DNA of 64,000 bases from Ga0077555 sp050250755 (GTDB lineage Bacteria > Pseudomonadota > Alphaproteobacteria > Rhizobiales > Hyphomicrobiaceae): assembly GCA_050250755.1 (NCBI GenBank), contig JBFWOB010000028.1, forward strand, positions 19,114-83,113. The letters run 5' to 3'. Numbering within the stretch: the first letter of the stretch is position 1; each line of letters opens with the position of its first letter. A program made the position numbers and the translations under genes. The notes below the pieces were generated by a model. The model saw nothing but the letters and a program-made list of their open reading frames with translations. It had not been told where the DNA came from and did not search any database. Positions 9,115 to 17,962 of the stretch are shown here, in pieces.

Positions 9115-9150
9115 AAAGGCGCGGATCACATGGTCCGCGCCTTTACTTTT
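9115..9150. terminator. Bidirectional intrinsic terminator
   Basis: A perfect 11-base stem (AAAGGCGCGGA with TCCGCGCCTTT), extendable by a T-G pair, spans 9115-9144 and is followed by a T-rich tail (TACTTTT). The A-rich left flank would give a U-run on the other strand. It separates the plus-strand microprotein gene from the convergent minus-strand membrane protein gene and can serve both. Confidence 0.85.
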
Positions 9151-9167
9151 CGGGCAGATCGCCGCGC

Positions 9168-9527
9168 TCAGCGTTTGAGCATGTACCCGACGAGAGCGCC
9201 GACCAACGGATAAAGCTTGGCATTGCCTCGGAGGAGCGGAAGCGCGTCCTGGATAGGACCGTTGATCTGGCTGGAAAGCGTAATGGCTGCCAGGATGGCG
9301 GCCAGAACCAGGCTTGCGATGAAGGTGCCCGCGGAGGGAACCCGCAGTCCCTTCAGAACCAATGCGCCTGCAAACCCCACCACAGTGATGACAACGGCAA
9401 AGATCAGAGCATAGACGAAGATGTCGTACTGGCGGCCGAGTATCGTCGGCAACGCGGCCTTGATCGGATCGGCTAAGAACCAGGCCGCCACGGCCTGGAC
9501 GAGCAGCAGCACGATGCGCGGCAGCAT
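9168..9527 (-). CDS. Small polytopic membrane protein
   Basis: I do not recognise this 119-residue protein. It has three or four hydrophobic segments (about residues 3-20, 38-60, 68-86 and 105-117) and few charged residues, so it is an inner-membrane protein. It lies downstream of the methionine synthase gene on the same strand, 190 bases away, and may have its own promoter. No motif suggests transport or catalysis. Confidence 0.65.
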   Translation of the reverse strand: MLPRIVLLLVQAVAAWFLADPIKAALPTILGRQYDIFVYALIFAVVITVVGFAGALVLKGLRVPSAGTFIASLVLAAILAAITLSSQINGPIQDALPLLRGNAKLYPLVGALVGYMLKR

Positions 9528-9717
9528 TTTTATCCCCCGTTCGTCAATTGTCCCTCACCTGCCGATTCGCAGGCGTTGGCTGCAACGAGGCTAACAGGGG
9601 ACTGTATGGGTTACGAGACAACGGACCTGTCCGGGCAGCGGTCCACAGTGGGAGCGTTGCCTCTACGCATCGATTTATGGCTGGCGCGATCTTCGAAACG
9701 CCACAAGGCCCAGTCCG

Positions 9718-12405
9718 TCAGGCGGCCTGGTTCTTGCGCGCCCGAGGGTCGTAGTTGAGCACGGGCGAGAGCCAGCGCTCTACCTCTTCGACCGTCATGC
9801 CCTTCCGTCGCGCATAGTCCTCGACCTGGTCGCGCTCGACCCGGCCAACGCCGAAGTAATGGCTGTCCGGGTGCGAGAAATAAAGGCCCGACACCGAAGA
9901 CCCGGGCCACATGGCATAGCTCTCCGTCAACTCGATGCCAGCCGCCGTCTCGACGTCCATAAGTTGCCAGAGCGTCGCCTTTTCCGTGTGATCGGGCTGG
10001 GCGGGATAGCCGGGCGCGGGACGAATGCCGATGTATTTTTCCGCAATCAAATCGTCGTTGCTGAGACGCTCGCCCTTCACATATCCCCAGAACTCCTTCC
10101 TGACGCGCTGGTGCATTCTTTCGGCGAATGCTTCAGCGAGACGATCGCAGAGGGCCTTTAACATGATCCGATTATAATCGTCGGTCTTCGGAATACGGGT
10201 TTCGATAGCTTCCTCTTCGCCAATTCCCGCAGTGACCGCGAAGCCTCCGATGTAATCGGGGATCGCCGTGTCCTTCGGCGCGATGAAGTCGGCAAGAGCG
10301 GTATGCGCCCGCTCGCGGCTCGGATCGCGCGCCATCTGCTGCCGCAACGTGTGAAGCGTCGTGAGGCGCGTCGACCGCGTGTCATCGGTGTAGACTTCGA
10401 TATCGTCACCGACGGAGTTGACGGGCCAGAAGCCGATAACGGCGCGGGCTCCGACCCATTTCTCAGCGACCATACGTGTGAGGAGCGCTTGCGCGTCGGC
10501 GAAAAGACGGCGGGCTTCCGTTCCCACCATGTTGTCATCGAGGATGCGTGGATAGCGTCCCGTCAGTTCCCAGGTTTGGAAGAAAGGCGTCCAGTCGATG
10601 TAGCGGACAAGCTCCGCGAGATCGTATGTGACGAAGGATTTGGTGCCGAGGAACTCGGGTTTCCTGATGCGGGTCTTCTTCCAGTCGATCTTGAAAGCGT
10701 TGGCGCGGGCCTCGGCGATCGTGATGCGGCTTTTGCGTGCGTCGCCTCTAAAGTGCGCCTCGCGCGCTTTTGCATATTCGGCCCGGATGTTCTCGACGTA
10801 GGGGGCGCGATCGGTTTCCGAAAGAAGGGTTGAGACCACGCCGACGGCGCGGCTCGCGTCGGTGACGTAAATGGCCTGCCCGCGTGTGTAGTTAGGGCTG
10901 ATCTTGACCGCGGTGTGCACTCGGCTTGTCGTTGCGCCGCCGATCAGCAACGGCAACGAAAAGCCCTCGCGTTCCATTTCGGCTGCAACGTGGCACATTT
11001 CGTCGAGCGAGGGCGTGATAAGTCCCGAGAGACCGATGATATCGGCTTTCTCTTCCTTGGCGACATCGAGGATTTTCTGCGCCGGCACCATGACGCCTAG
11101 GTCGATCACCTCGTAATTGTTGCACTGGAGCACGACGCCGACGATGTTCTTTCCGATGTCGTGCACGTCGCCTTTCACGGTTGCCATGACCACCTTGCCG
11201 GCTGCCGGCATTTGGTCGAGCCCCGACGCCCGCTTCTCGGCTTCGAGATACGGCTGCAGATAGGCAACGGCCTGCTTCATTACGCGTGCCGATTTCACGA
11301 CTTGCGGCAGAAACATCTTGCCGGCGCCGAACAAGTCGCCAACGACATTCATGCCCGCCATCAGCGGTCCTTCGATGACATGGAGCGGCTTTGCTGCCTG
11401 CTGTCGCGCTTCCTCGGTGTCGGCTTCGATGAAGTCGGTGATGCCATGCACCAGTGCGTGCTTCAGGCGCTCCTCGATGGAGGCGCTGCGCCAGACAAGA
11501 TCGGCTTCCTTCTTCTTCGTTCCATCGCCCTTGAAATTCGGGGCGGCGTCGAGAAGGCGGTCGGTGGCATCCGATCGCCGGTTGAGGACGACATCCTCGC
11601 ATAGGTCGCGCAACTCGGCTGGAATGTCGTCATAGACGGCGAGCTGACCCGCGTTGACGATCCCCATATCCATGCCGGCCTTGATGGCGTGATAGAGGAA
11701 TACCGAGTGCATCGCCTCGCGCACGGGCTCGTTGCCGCGGAACGAGAATGAAAGGTTCGAGACACCGCCCGAAATATGCACGAGGGGAAAGCGCCGTTTG
11801 ATTTCGCGCGTCGCTTCGATGAAGTCGACGCCGTAGTTGTTGTGCTCCTCGATGCCCGTCGCGACCGCGAAGATGTTCGGATCGAAGATGATGTCCTCGG
11901 GAGGGAAACCAATCTCCTTGGTCAGCAGCTCGTAGGCGCGCGTGCAGATCTCGACTTTGCGCTCTTGCGTGTCGGCCTGGCCCTTCTCGTCGAAGGCCAT
12001 GACGACGACAGCAGCACCATAGCGCAGGACTTTGCGTGCCTGCTCGAGAAACGCCGCTTCGCCCTCCTTCATCGAGATCGAGTTGACGATGGCCTTGCCC
12101 TGGACGCACTTCAGTCCCGCTTCGATCACGCTCCACTTCGAGCTGTCGATCATCAAGGGGACGCGGCTGATGTCGGGCTCAGACGCGATCATGTTGAGGA
12201 ACGTCGTCATGGCCTTCTCGCTGTCGAGCAGGCCTTCATCCATGTTGACGTCGATAATCTGTGCGCCGGCCTCGACCTGTTGGCGGGCCACCGTCAATGC
12301 GGCTTGATAGTTATCCTGCTCGATCAGTTTCCTGAATCGCGCCGAACCCGTGACGTTCGTACGCTCGCCGACGTTGATGAATGACGAGCCGGAGGGAGTG
12401 GTCAT
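9718..12405 (-). CDS. metH: Methionine synthase, C-terminal part (folate, cobalamin and activation domains)
   Basis: This 895-residue protein is the C-terminal three quarters of cobalamin-dependent methionine synthase. In order it has the pterin-binding domain (FINVGERTNVTGSARFRKLI), a cap, and the B12-binding domain with the cobalt-ligating His415 in GDVHDIGKNIV and the SGLITPSLDEM and LLIGGATTS blocks. Last comes the SAM-binding reactivation domain (RPAPGYPAQPDHTEK). The homocysteine domain is absent and is encoded by the separate gene immediately upstream. Both polypeptides must cooperate to methylate homocysteine using methyl-tetrahydrofolate. The gap between the two genes is 66 bases, and this gene has its own ATG with an AAGG sequence upstream. 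Confidence 0.93.
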   Translation of the reverse strand: MTTPSGSSFINVGERTNVTGSARFRKLIEQDNYQAALTVARQQVEAGAQIIDVNMDEGLLDSEKAMTTFLNMIASEPDISRVPLMIDSSKWSVIEAGLKCVQGKAIVNSISMKEGEAAFLEQARKVLRYGAAVVVMAFDEKGQADTQERKVEICTRAYELLTKEIGFPPEDIIFDPNIFAVATGIEEHNNYGVDFIEATREIKRRFPLVHISGGVSNLSFSFRGNEPVREAMHSVFLYHAIKAGMDMGIVNAGQLAVYDDIPAELRDLCEDVVLNRRSDATDRLLDAAPNFKGDGTKKKEADLVWRSASIEERLKHALVHGITDFIEADTEEARQQAAKPLHVIEGPLMAGMNVVGDLFGAGKMFLPQVVKSARVMKQAVAYLQPYLEAEKRASGLDQMPAAGKVVMATVKGDVHDIGKNIVGVVLQCNNYEVIDLGVMVPAQKILDVAKEEKADIIGLSGLITPSLDEMCHVAAEMEREGFSLPLLIGGATTSRVHTAVKISPNYTRGQAIYVTDASRAVGVVSTLLSETDRAPYVENIRAEYAKAREAHFRGDARKSRITIAEARANAFKIDWKKTRIRKPEFLGTKSFVTYDLAELVRYIDWTPFFQTWELTGRYPRILDDNMVGTEARRLFADAQALLTRMVAEKWVGARAVIGFWPVNSVGDDIEVYTDDTRSTRLTTLHTLRQQMARDPSRERAHTALADFIAPKDTAIPDYIGGFAVTAGIGEEEAIETRIPKTDDYNRIMLKALCDRLAEAFAERMHQRVRKEFWGYVKGERLSNDDLIAEKYIGIRPAPGYPAQPDHTEKATLWQLMDVETAAGIELTESYAMWPGSSVSGLYFSHPDSHYFGVGRVERDQVEDYARRKGMTVEEVERWLSPVLNYDPRARKNQAA

Positions 12406-12471
12406 TTCTTGCTACCTTGCCAATCGTAGCGAAAGCGACGACGTATCAATCATTGTGCCAACGGTTTTCGT

Positions 12472-13554
12472 TCAACCCGCCACGAATGCCTCGAGCCCCG
12501 ACAGCCGCATCCTGGGCTCGATAGCGGGGATTTTGCGTGGAGGGAATTTGGAGACATGCCCGGCGACGTGGGCGATGTGCTCCGGCGTCGAGCCACAGCA
12601 ACCGCCGACGATGTTGACCAAACCGTCCTTTGCCCATGTCTCGATCTGGCAGGCCATATCGTCGGGCGTCTCGTCGTATTCGCCCATGGGGTTCGGCAGA
12701 CCGGCGTTCGGGTAGGCCGAAACGAGCGTGTCGGCAATGCCGGCGATCTCGGCGAGATGCGGGCGCATGAGATCGGCGCCGAGGGCGCAGTTGAGGCCAA
12801 TTGCAAACGGCTTCAGATGGCGCATCGAGTACCAGAACGCGGTCGGCGTCTGGCCCGAAAGTGTTCGGCCTGAGCGATCCGTTATGGTGCCGGAGATGAT
12901 GATGGGCAGTGTGATGCCCGTCTCGTCGAATGCTTCGAGTGTCGCCACGCCCGCAGCTTTGGCATTGAGCGTGTCGAAGATTGTCTCGATCAGGATGATG
13001 TCGACGCCACCTTCCACGAGCCCGATCACCTGCTCCTTGTAGGCGGCACGAAGAGCATCAAAGGTGACATTGCGGTATCCGGGATTGTTGACATCGGGCG
13101 AGATCGACGCGGTTCGGTTGGTCGGGCCTACCGCGCCTGCAACGAATAGCGGACGCGAAGGATTGGTGCGCATCGCGGCGTCGCGCGCCTCGCAGGCGAG
13201 TCTGGCCGCGGCGACGTTGATCTCGAAGGCGAGCTCCTCCATGCCGTAGTCGGCCATGGAGATCACCTGCGCATTGAACGTATTCGTTTCGACGATATCG
13301 GAGCCCGCCGCGAAATACTGGGCATGGATATCGCGAATGACATCAGGCTGGGTCAACACGAGAAGGTCGTTGTTGCCCTTCACATCACGATGCCAGTTCT
13401 TGAAGCGCTCGCCCCGATATTGGGCTTCGTCGAATTTGTGGCGCTGGATCATCGTCCCCATGGCGCCGTCGATGACCAGGATGCGTTGCGCCGCGACGCG
13501 GTGCAGTTCCTCGGCCTTTCGGCGGCAATCATCCATCGCTCTTTTAACGGTCAT
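12472..13554 (-). CDS. metH: Methionine synthase, N-terminal part (homocysteine S-methyltransferase domain)
   Basis: The 360-residue protein is the zinc homocysteine-binding barrel of methionine synthase. It contains ILVIDGAMGTMIQRHKFDE near the start, Cys256 in IGLNCALGADLM, and the Cys319-Cys320 pair in GGCCGSTPEH, which together form the zinc site that activates homocysteine. In most bacteria this is fused to the domains found in the next gene; here it ends with its own stop and the partner begins with its own start. The gene follows metF by 111 bases on the same strand, so transcription is probably shared. Confidence 0.93.
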   Translation of the reverse strand: MTVKRAMDDCRRKAEELHRVAAQRILVIDGAMGTMIQRHKFDEAQYRGERFKNWHRDVKGNNDLLVLTQPDVIRDIHAQYFAAGSDIVETNTFNAQVISMADYGMEELAFEINVAAARLACEARDAAMRTNPSRPLFVAGAVGPTNRTASISPDVNNPGYRNVTFDALRAAYKEQVIGLVEGGVDIILIETIFDTLNAKAAGVATLEAFDETGITLPIIISGTITDRSGRTLSGQTPTAFWYSMRHLKPFAIGLNCALGADLMRPHLAEIAGIADTLVSAYPNAGLPNPMGEYDETPDDMACQIETWAKDGLVNIVGGCCGSTPEHIAHVAGHVSKFPPRKIPAIEPRMRLSGLEAFVAG

Positions 13555-13665
13555 TTTCCTACCTGCAACCTAGGGCGACGCGCGCCCTTATTTACTTAAG
13601 ATGCGCACGGCGCGCTCGCTTCATACCGGCGGTCGCTTCCATGTGTTGCTTAATCGGCCGCAGTC

Positions 13666-14589
13666 TCATGCAGCCTCTGCCGCCTGCGGGCGCAGGCCAA
13701 GCAAGTGACAAATCGCGTAGACCAGATCGGCTCGGTTGAGCGTGTAGAAGTGGAACTGCCGAACGCCCTGATCGACGAGGTCGAGGGCCTGTTCGGCGGC
13801 GACGGCCGCAGCCACGAGATGCGTCGTCGCCTGATCGTCATCGAGGCCTTCGAAGCGTCGGGCGAGCCAGGCGGGCACCGTTGTGCCGGTCTTCGCTCCG
13901 AAGCTGGCGATCTGCTTGAAATTGTGGATCGGTACGATGCCGGGCAAAACGGGACACCAGATGCCGCGCGCGCGTACGCGCTCCAAGAAGCGCAGATAAT
14001 GGGCGTTGTCGAAAAAGAACTGCGTGATGATGCGATCCGCACCAGCGTCGACTTTCGCCTTCAGATTATCGATGTCGGCTTCGAATGTTGGACTTTCCGG
14101 GTGTTTCTCAGGATAGCCACCGACTGAAACCTCGAAATTGCCGATGCGCTTGATACCGGCCACGAGATCGGCGGCCTGAGCGTAGCCGTTCGGGTGAGCT
14201 TCGTAGCGCGTCCCGACGCCAGTCTGCGGGTCGCCGCGAAGGGCAACGATATGGCCGACACCGACCGCCGCGTAATCGCGCACGACCTCGTCGATCTGGT
14301 CGCGTGACGCGTTCACGCAGGTAAGATGCGCCGCTGGACGCAGGTGTGTTTCGCGCGCAAGGCGGGCGACGGTGTTGTGCGTTCGCTCGCGCGTCGAGCC
14401 ACCGGCACCGTAGGTCACCGACACAAAATCCGGGCGGAGCGGCGACAAGCGTCGCACCGAAGTCCAAAGCGCCTCTTCCATCTTCTCCGTTTTCGGCGGG
14501 AAGAACTCGAATGAAACGCCAATATCGCCGTTGCCGACAATGCGGCTGCGACGCTCTAGCCTGTCGGTAGTGCCAATCGTCGATGTCAT
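13666..14589 (-). CDS. metF: 5,10-methylenetetrahydrofolate reductase
   Basis: The 307-residue flavoprotein reduces methylene-THF to methyl-THF, the methyl donor for the methionine synthase encoded downstream. Family motifs are VSFEFFPPKTEKMEEALW and DFVSVTYGAGGSTRERT near the N terminus, and a FAD/folate barrel with YPEKHPESP and DAGADRIITQFFFDN. I chose the ATG at 14589 because it overlaps the preceding gene's stop by four bases (ATGA), implying coupled translation. A longer frame to 14658 would lie inside the upstream gene and adds an unconserved basic tail. Confidence 0.95.
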   Translation of the reverse strand: MTSTIGTTDRLERRSRIVGNGDIGVSFEFFPPKTEKMEEALWTSVRRLSPLRPDFVSVTYGAGGSTRERTHNTVARLARETHLRPAAHLTCVNASRDQIDEVVRDYAAVGVGHIVALRGDPQTGVGTRYEAHPNGYAQAADLVAGIKRIGNFEVSVGGYPEKHPESPTFEADIDNLKAKVDAGADRIITQFFFDNAHYLRFLERVRARGIWCPVLPGIVPIHNFKQIASFGAKTGTTVPAWLARRFEGLDDDQATTHLVAAAVAAEQALDLVDQGVRQFHFYTLNRADLVYAICHLLGLRPQAAEAA

Positions 14590-15596
14590 GCGTCGACCCT
14601 CTTGCGGCTTTCGCCTGCGGTGCTCAAGTTGGCCAGTGCGGGGCGGACTGCCGTCCAAACTGAAACGGTGAGTTTTCCTTCCTTACCTCGCGTCGCGGGC
14701 ACGAGATCATCCGTTCCGGTCAGCTCTAGTCCGGTCTCGGTCAGCCATTGGGCCATCTGAGCGTGCGAGAAACCCAGTCGCTCGTGCGCGAATGTTTCGC
14801 GCAGGAATTCCATCTCATGCGGGGCGAAATCGACGATGATCAATCGGCCACCTGGAGCGAGAATTCGTGCAGCTTGCTGGATGGCATGTGCCGGCTCGGT
14901 CAGAAAGTGCAGGACCTGATGCATGACGACGGCATCGGCCGAGCCGCCGGAGAGCGCCACGTCGTAGAGATCGCCATGGCGAACACTGGCTTCGCGGATA
15001 TTGGCGCGCTCGAGCTTGCTGCGGGCGTAGGCTAGCATCGAGTGGTTGATGTCGAAGCCGACGGCGCGCTCGTAGTGCCCAGAGAGCAATTCCAGCATCC
15101 GTCCGGTGCCGGTGCCTAGATCGACGAGCAGGCGAAAAGGGCCGTTCCCGAGCGCTCGGCAAACGGCAGCCTCGACCTCATCCTCGGTGACATGAAGTGA
15201 GCGAATATGGTCCCATTCGGGGGCGTTCGTCTGGAAATACGACTGTGCCGCGACCTCACGTTCGCGCTTTACCATCTCGGCGCGAGAACGATCGCGTTCC
15301 AAAACCGGATCCAGAGGATCGACGACGTCGAGCAGTGCATCAGCCAACCGCCCGTGGTCGCCATGAGCGACAAGTTGGAAGTAGGCCCAGCTTCCGTCGC
15401 GAACGCGGTCGACGAGCCCGGCTTCGAGAAGGAGCTTCAGATGGCGGCTGATCCGTGGCTGGCTCTGATTGAGAATACGGGTGAGGTCCTTGACGCTCAG
15501 TTCGCCTTGGGTGAGCAGCGCCAAAATCCGCAACCGCGTTGGCTCCGCAGCCGCGCGCAACATCGCCAAAACTGTCCGCTGATCGAGCAATGCCAC
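14586..15596 (-). CDS. ArsR-family regulator fused to SAM-dependent methyltransferase
   Basis: The 336-residue protein has an N-terminal ArsR winged helix (residues 1-100, recognition region LTRILNQSQPRISRHLKLLL). A class I methyltransferase domain follows (SAM motif LVDLGTGTGRMLELL at about 160, then APGGRLIIVDFAPHE). It has no obvious metal-sensing Cys cluster. Together with its position as first gene of a metF-metH operon, this suggests that it senses SAM or SAH and represses methionine recycling; that is inference. The gene overlaps metF by four bases. A palindromic AT-rich element lies 28-50 bases upstream of its start, consistent with autoregulation. Confidence 0.87.
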   Translation of the reverse strand: MALLDQRTVLAMLRAAAEPTRLRILALLTQGELSVKDLTRILNQSQPRISRHLKLLLEAGLVDRVRDGSWAYFQLVAHGDHGRLADALLDVVDPLDPVLERDRSRAEMVKREREVAAQSYFQTNAPEWDHIRSLHVTEDEVEAAVCRALGNGPFRLLVDLGTGTGRMLELLSGHYERAVGFDINHSMLAYARSKLERANIREASVRHGDLYDVALSGGSADAVVMHQVLHFLTEPAHAIQQAARILAPGGRLIIVDFAPHEMEFLRETFAHERLGFSHAQMAQWLTETGLELTGTDDLVPATRGKEGKLTVSVWTAVRPALANLSTAGESRKRVDA

Positions 15597-15624
15597 GCCT
15601 CCGCGCTTCGACTGAGAGAGAAGA

Positions 15625-15646
15625 ATATAAACATATCTTTATATGT
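15625..15646. promoter_or_regulatory. Overlapping AT-rich palindromes, probable ArsR-type operator
   Basis: Two exact inverted repeats overlap here. One is ATATAAA (15625-15631) with TTTATAT (15638-15644); the other is ACATAT (15631-15636) with ATATGT (15641-15646). The element starts 28 bases upstream of the ArsR-methyltransferase start codon, in otherwise GC-rich DNA. Size and symmetry suit a dimeric winged-helix repressor, so it is a likely operator for the methionine operon. It may also contain the -10 region. Confidence 0.65.
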
Positions 15647-15789
15647 CAAGATGCTCTCGATCGCCTGGACTGACCTGTTGCCCGGAAGGAGGGGGGTGGC
15701 CGCTCGAACCGCCTGCGACGCCGAGAGTTAACGGACGATCAATTGCGGGGCGTTAGAATGGGCAGCATTGATTCTCGGGGGAAAACTCT

Positions 15790-16422
15790 ATGTTGCGGAT
15801 CGAAGGTGCTGAAGCTGCGCCAAGCTGCGCGCTGGACGCTTTTGCGCCCAGACTGACGGTCTTGCCGGCTGCGCTCGGCTTTTCGAAGAGCTTCGTTTTG
15901 CTTTCGGTTGTTTCGACGGTCGCGGTTTTTCTCGGTAGCGTCTCACTCGCTACCGTTGGAGAAGCATCCGGCTTGAGTGTTCTTGCCGATCGGCCGCTGG
16001 CAACATTTCAGACCGCGGCTGGCCTATCGCTTTGGACGACCCTGCTGGCTTTACCCGCTGCACGAGGGCTCGCGCGTCTTTGGGTCCGGCGTGAGGTACG
16101 CATCGAGGGCAACTCGGTGGAGATCCTCCGCCACACTCCGTTGGGAATCGCCCGTCGGTCGATCCCTCTCAGCGCCTATCAGGGTATCGCTCATAACATC
16201 CGCGCTTCGCTTTCGGGTCTGACGCACGAGATCGTTCTCGTGCATCCACACAACGATCTCTGTGTGACCCTGCTGTCTGGCGACGACGTTACCGGGCAGA
16301 CCTTTGATGACTGCAAGTCATTGCTTGGACTGCCGGAAATACCGGCGCGAGCGATCTACGAGCGCGGAACGCGCAGAGGCGCTCCGGAGGTATCGACCGC
16401 TTTTTGCAGCACTCGGGCATAA
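15790..16422 (+). CDS. Membrane protein with two N-terminal spans, unknown function
   Basis: I do not recognise this 210-residue protein. It has two hydrophobic segments (about residues 35-57 and 75-95). A soluble beta-rich stretch follows (VRREVRIEGNSVEILRHTPL, then IPLSAYQGIAHNIRASL) that could be a PH-like domain of bacterial membrane proteins. The N-terminal half is likely the membrane anchor. It is a lone gene, separated from the methionine operon by a 193-base divergent promoter region. A GGGG sequence about 9 bases before the ATG is a plausible ribosome site. Confidence 0.65.
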   Translation: MLRIEGAEAAPSCALDAFAPRLTVLPAALGFSKSFVLLSVVSTVAVFLGSVSLATVGEASGLSVLADRPLATFQTAAGLSLWTTLLALPAARGLARLWVRREVRIEGNSVEILRHTPLGIARRSIPLSAYQGIAHNIRASLSGLTHEIVLVHPHNDLCVTLLSGDDVTGQTFDDCKSLLGLPEIPARAIYERGTRRGAPEVSTAFCSTRA

Positions 16423-16589
16423 ACCTCCGCCGCTGCCCGCAAATTGCCGCGAGCCGCGTCCAAACTGAGGCTATTCGCCCTGACGGGGAGACTTTGACGA
16501 GCGACGTGCGCTGTGATCCATTGCCGCCGTTTGATTGGGGGATGCGACCGGTCTGGGAAAGCCGGCGCCATGAGCCATGGGGACGTGAT

Positions 16590-17174
16590 ATGGCGAGTGT
16601 GGCAAGTCCGGCTTTGTTTGCCGCAACGCGGTGGCTCGGCTTCGTGGCGCTTTTGCTCTTTGCGTGTGCCGCGCCAGCGAAGGCGGATTCCGCCGTTGCC
16701 TTCATGGAGAAGGTTGCGCGCGAGTTGCTTGCAGCATCACGTTCGAAATCGCCGGCACTCATTGCGTCGGTGCTTCACCGCTATGCGGATACGGGATACA
16801 TCGGCAGCTATTCCCTCGGTAATTACCGCGCCCAACTCTCGGCCACGGATCGCCCGGGTTATTTGGCAGGGATGGTGCGGTTTATCGGGCGTTATGCGGC
16901 GACCGAGGCGCCAAAGTACCCAGTAGCGAGCTATCGCATGGTTGGCGGGGTGCGTACGGCTCAAGGTATCATGGTCGATAGCGTCATCACCATGCGGGAT
17001 GGCTCGACCTACGACGTCCGTTGGCTGGTGGTTCCCGTCGGCTCCAGCTATCGGGTGCGAGACGCGATGGTCTATGGCTTCTGGATGACGCCATTTCTGA
17101 AGAAGCTGTTCGAAAACTATATCTCGGACAACGGTGGTCACGTGCGGGCGCTGGTCGCCGTGCTCAGCCGCTGA
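16590..17174 (+). CDS. MlaC-like (Ttg2D) phospholipid-binding periplasmic protein
   Basis: The 194-residue product has a signal peptide (hydrophobic stretch around residues 10-25, cleavage near AKA-DS) followed by an MlaC/Ttg2D-type domain. The pattern of helices, the tandem YRAQLSATDRPGYLAGMVRF and YDVRWLVVPVGSSYRVRDAMVYG, fits that family. MlaC proteins shuttle phospholipids between outer and inner membranes, but the MlaFEDB partners are not nearby. The ATG at 16590 places the signal peptide at the N terminus with GGGGA six bases upstream. A longer frame to 16404 would bury the signal sequence and overlap the previous gene. Confidence 0.78.
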   Translation: MASVASPALFAATRWLGFVALLLFACAAPAKADSAVAFMEKVARELLAASRSKSPALIASVLHRYADTGYIGSYSLGNYRAQLSATDRPGYLAGMVRFIGRYAATEAPKYPVASYRMVGGVRTAQGIMVDSVITMRDGSTYDVRWLVVPVGSSYRVRDAMVYGFWMTPFLKKLFENYISDNGGHVRALVAVLSR

Positions 17175-17203
17175 GCGAGTAGGGGGCTTATGGCGCGCGG
17201 TTG

Positions 17204-17857
17204 CTAGCGTCCGTGCGACCGCTGCTGGGCGGCCAGAACGACATCTCTGAACATATCCGGGGTGAGAACGCCTGTGTTCGTGTTGTACCGAGAGCAATGA
17301 TAGCTGTCGTGTACCGAAAGGCCCGGCTGGATCTCGTGCACGCGGCCATGGCCGAATGGAAAGGCCGCGCGTCGCACCGAAAGGCTAGACAGAACACTGT
17401 CGTGCGCGATCCTGCCGAGAGCCAAGATGACGGCCAGCTTTGGCATATCGGAGATCGTCGCACTTAGGAATGAGCGGCAAGCGGCGATCTCGGCAGGGGT
17501 GGGTTTGTTGGCTGGTGGAACGCAGCGAACGGCATTTGTGATCCGGCAACCGATCAGCTCCAGCCCATCATCCGGTGCGGCACGGTAAGTGCCGCTCGCC
17601 AAACCGAACTCGAGGAGAGTCGCATAAAGCAGGTCGCCAGCAAAATCTCCGGTGAACGGGCGACCGGTTCTATTTGCTCCCTTCAGTCCGGGTGCCAAGC
17701 CCACGATCAGCAGCGGTGCATCGTCAGGCCCGAACGATGCAACAGGAGCGTTGTGCCATGATGGGTTAGCTGCGCGGTTATCTGCCCGGAAGCTGGCCAG
17801 CCGCGGGCAAATCAAACAATTGGGAGGCGGTTCGGAATCCATCCGGGGGCGCTGCAT
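17204..17857 (-). CDS. Uracil-DNA glycosylase, family 5 (UdgB-like)
   Basis: The 217-residue protein matches family 5 uracil-DNA glycosylases, which remove uracil and other deaminated bases during base excision repair. The diagnostic motif is GLAPGLKGANRTGRPFTGDF. The N-terminal CLICPRL and later Cys residues (GCRITNAVRC) probably bind the iron-sulfur cluster. The C-terminal motif reads DSYHCSRYNTNTG, where the family usually has His-Pro-Ser. It converges on the MlaC-like gene with 29 bases between stops, and lies downstream of the NYN gene. Confidence 0.88.
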   Translation of the reverse strand: MQRPRMDSEPPPNCLICPRLASFRADNRAANPSWHNAPVASFGPDDAPLLIVGLAPGLKGANRTGRPFTGDFAGDLLYATLLEFGLASGTYRAAPDDGLELIGCRITNAVRCVPPANKPTPAEIAACRSFLSATISDMPKLAVILALGRIAHDSVLSSLSVRRAAFPFGHGRVHEIQPGLSVHDSYHCSRYNTNTGVLTPDMFRDVVLAAQQRSHGR

Positions 17858-17962
17858 GACGTGTCGGGTTCACTCCCGCGATAATGGATAATGCCTGACA
17901 CGGCGCTCGGCAGGCCATCACGGGTGGCATGCTGAAACAGACGATGAGGCAGCAGAGCGCGA

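Noticed and set aside
13555..13665. Possible SAM or cobalamin riboswitch between metF and metH
   Set aside because: The 111-base gap is short and I could not identify a conserved core of either class.
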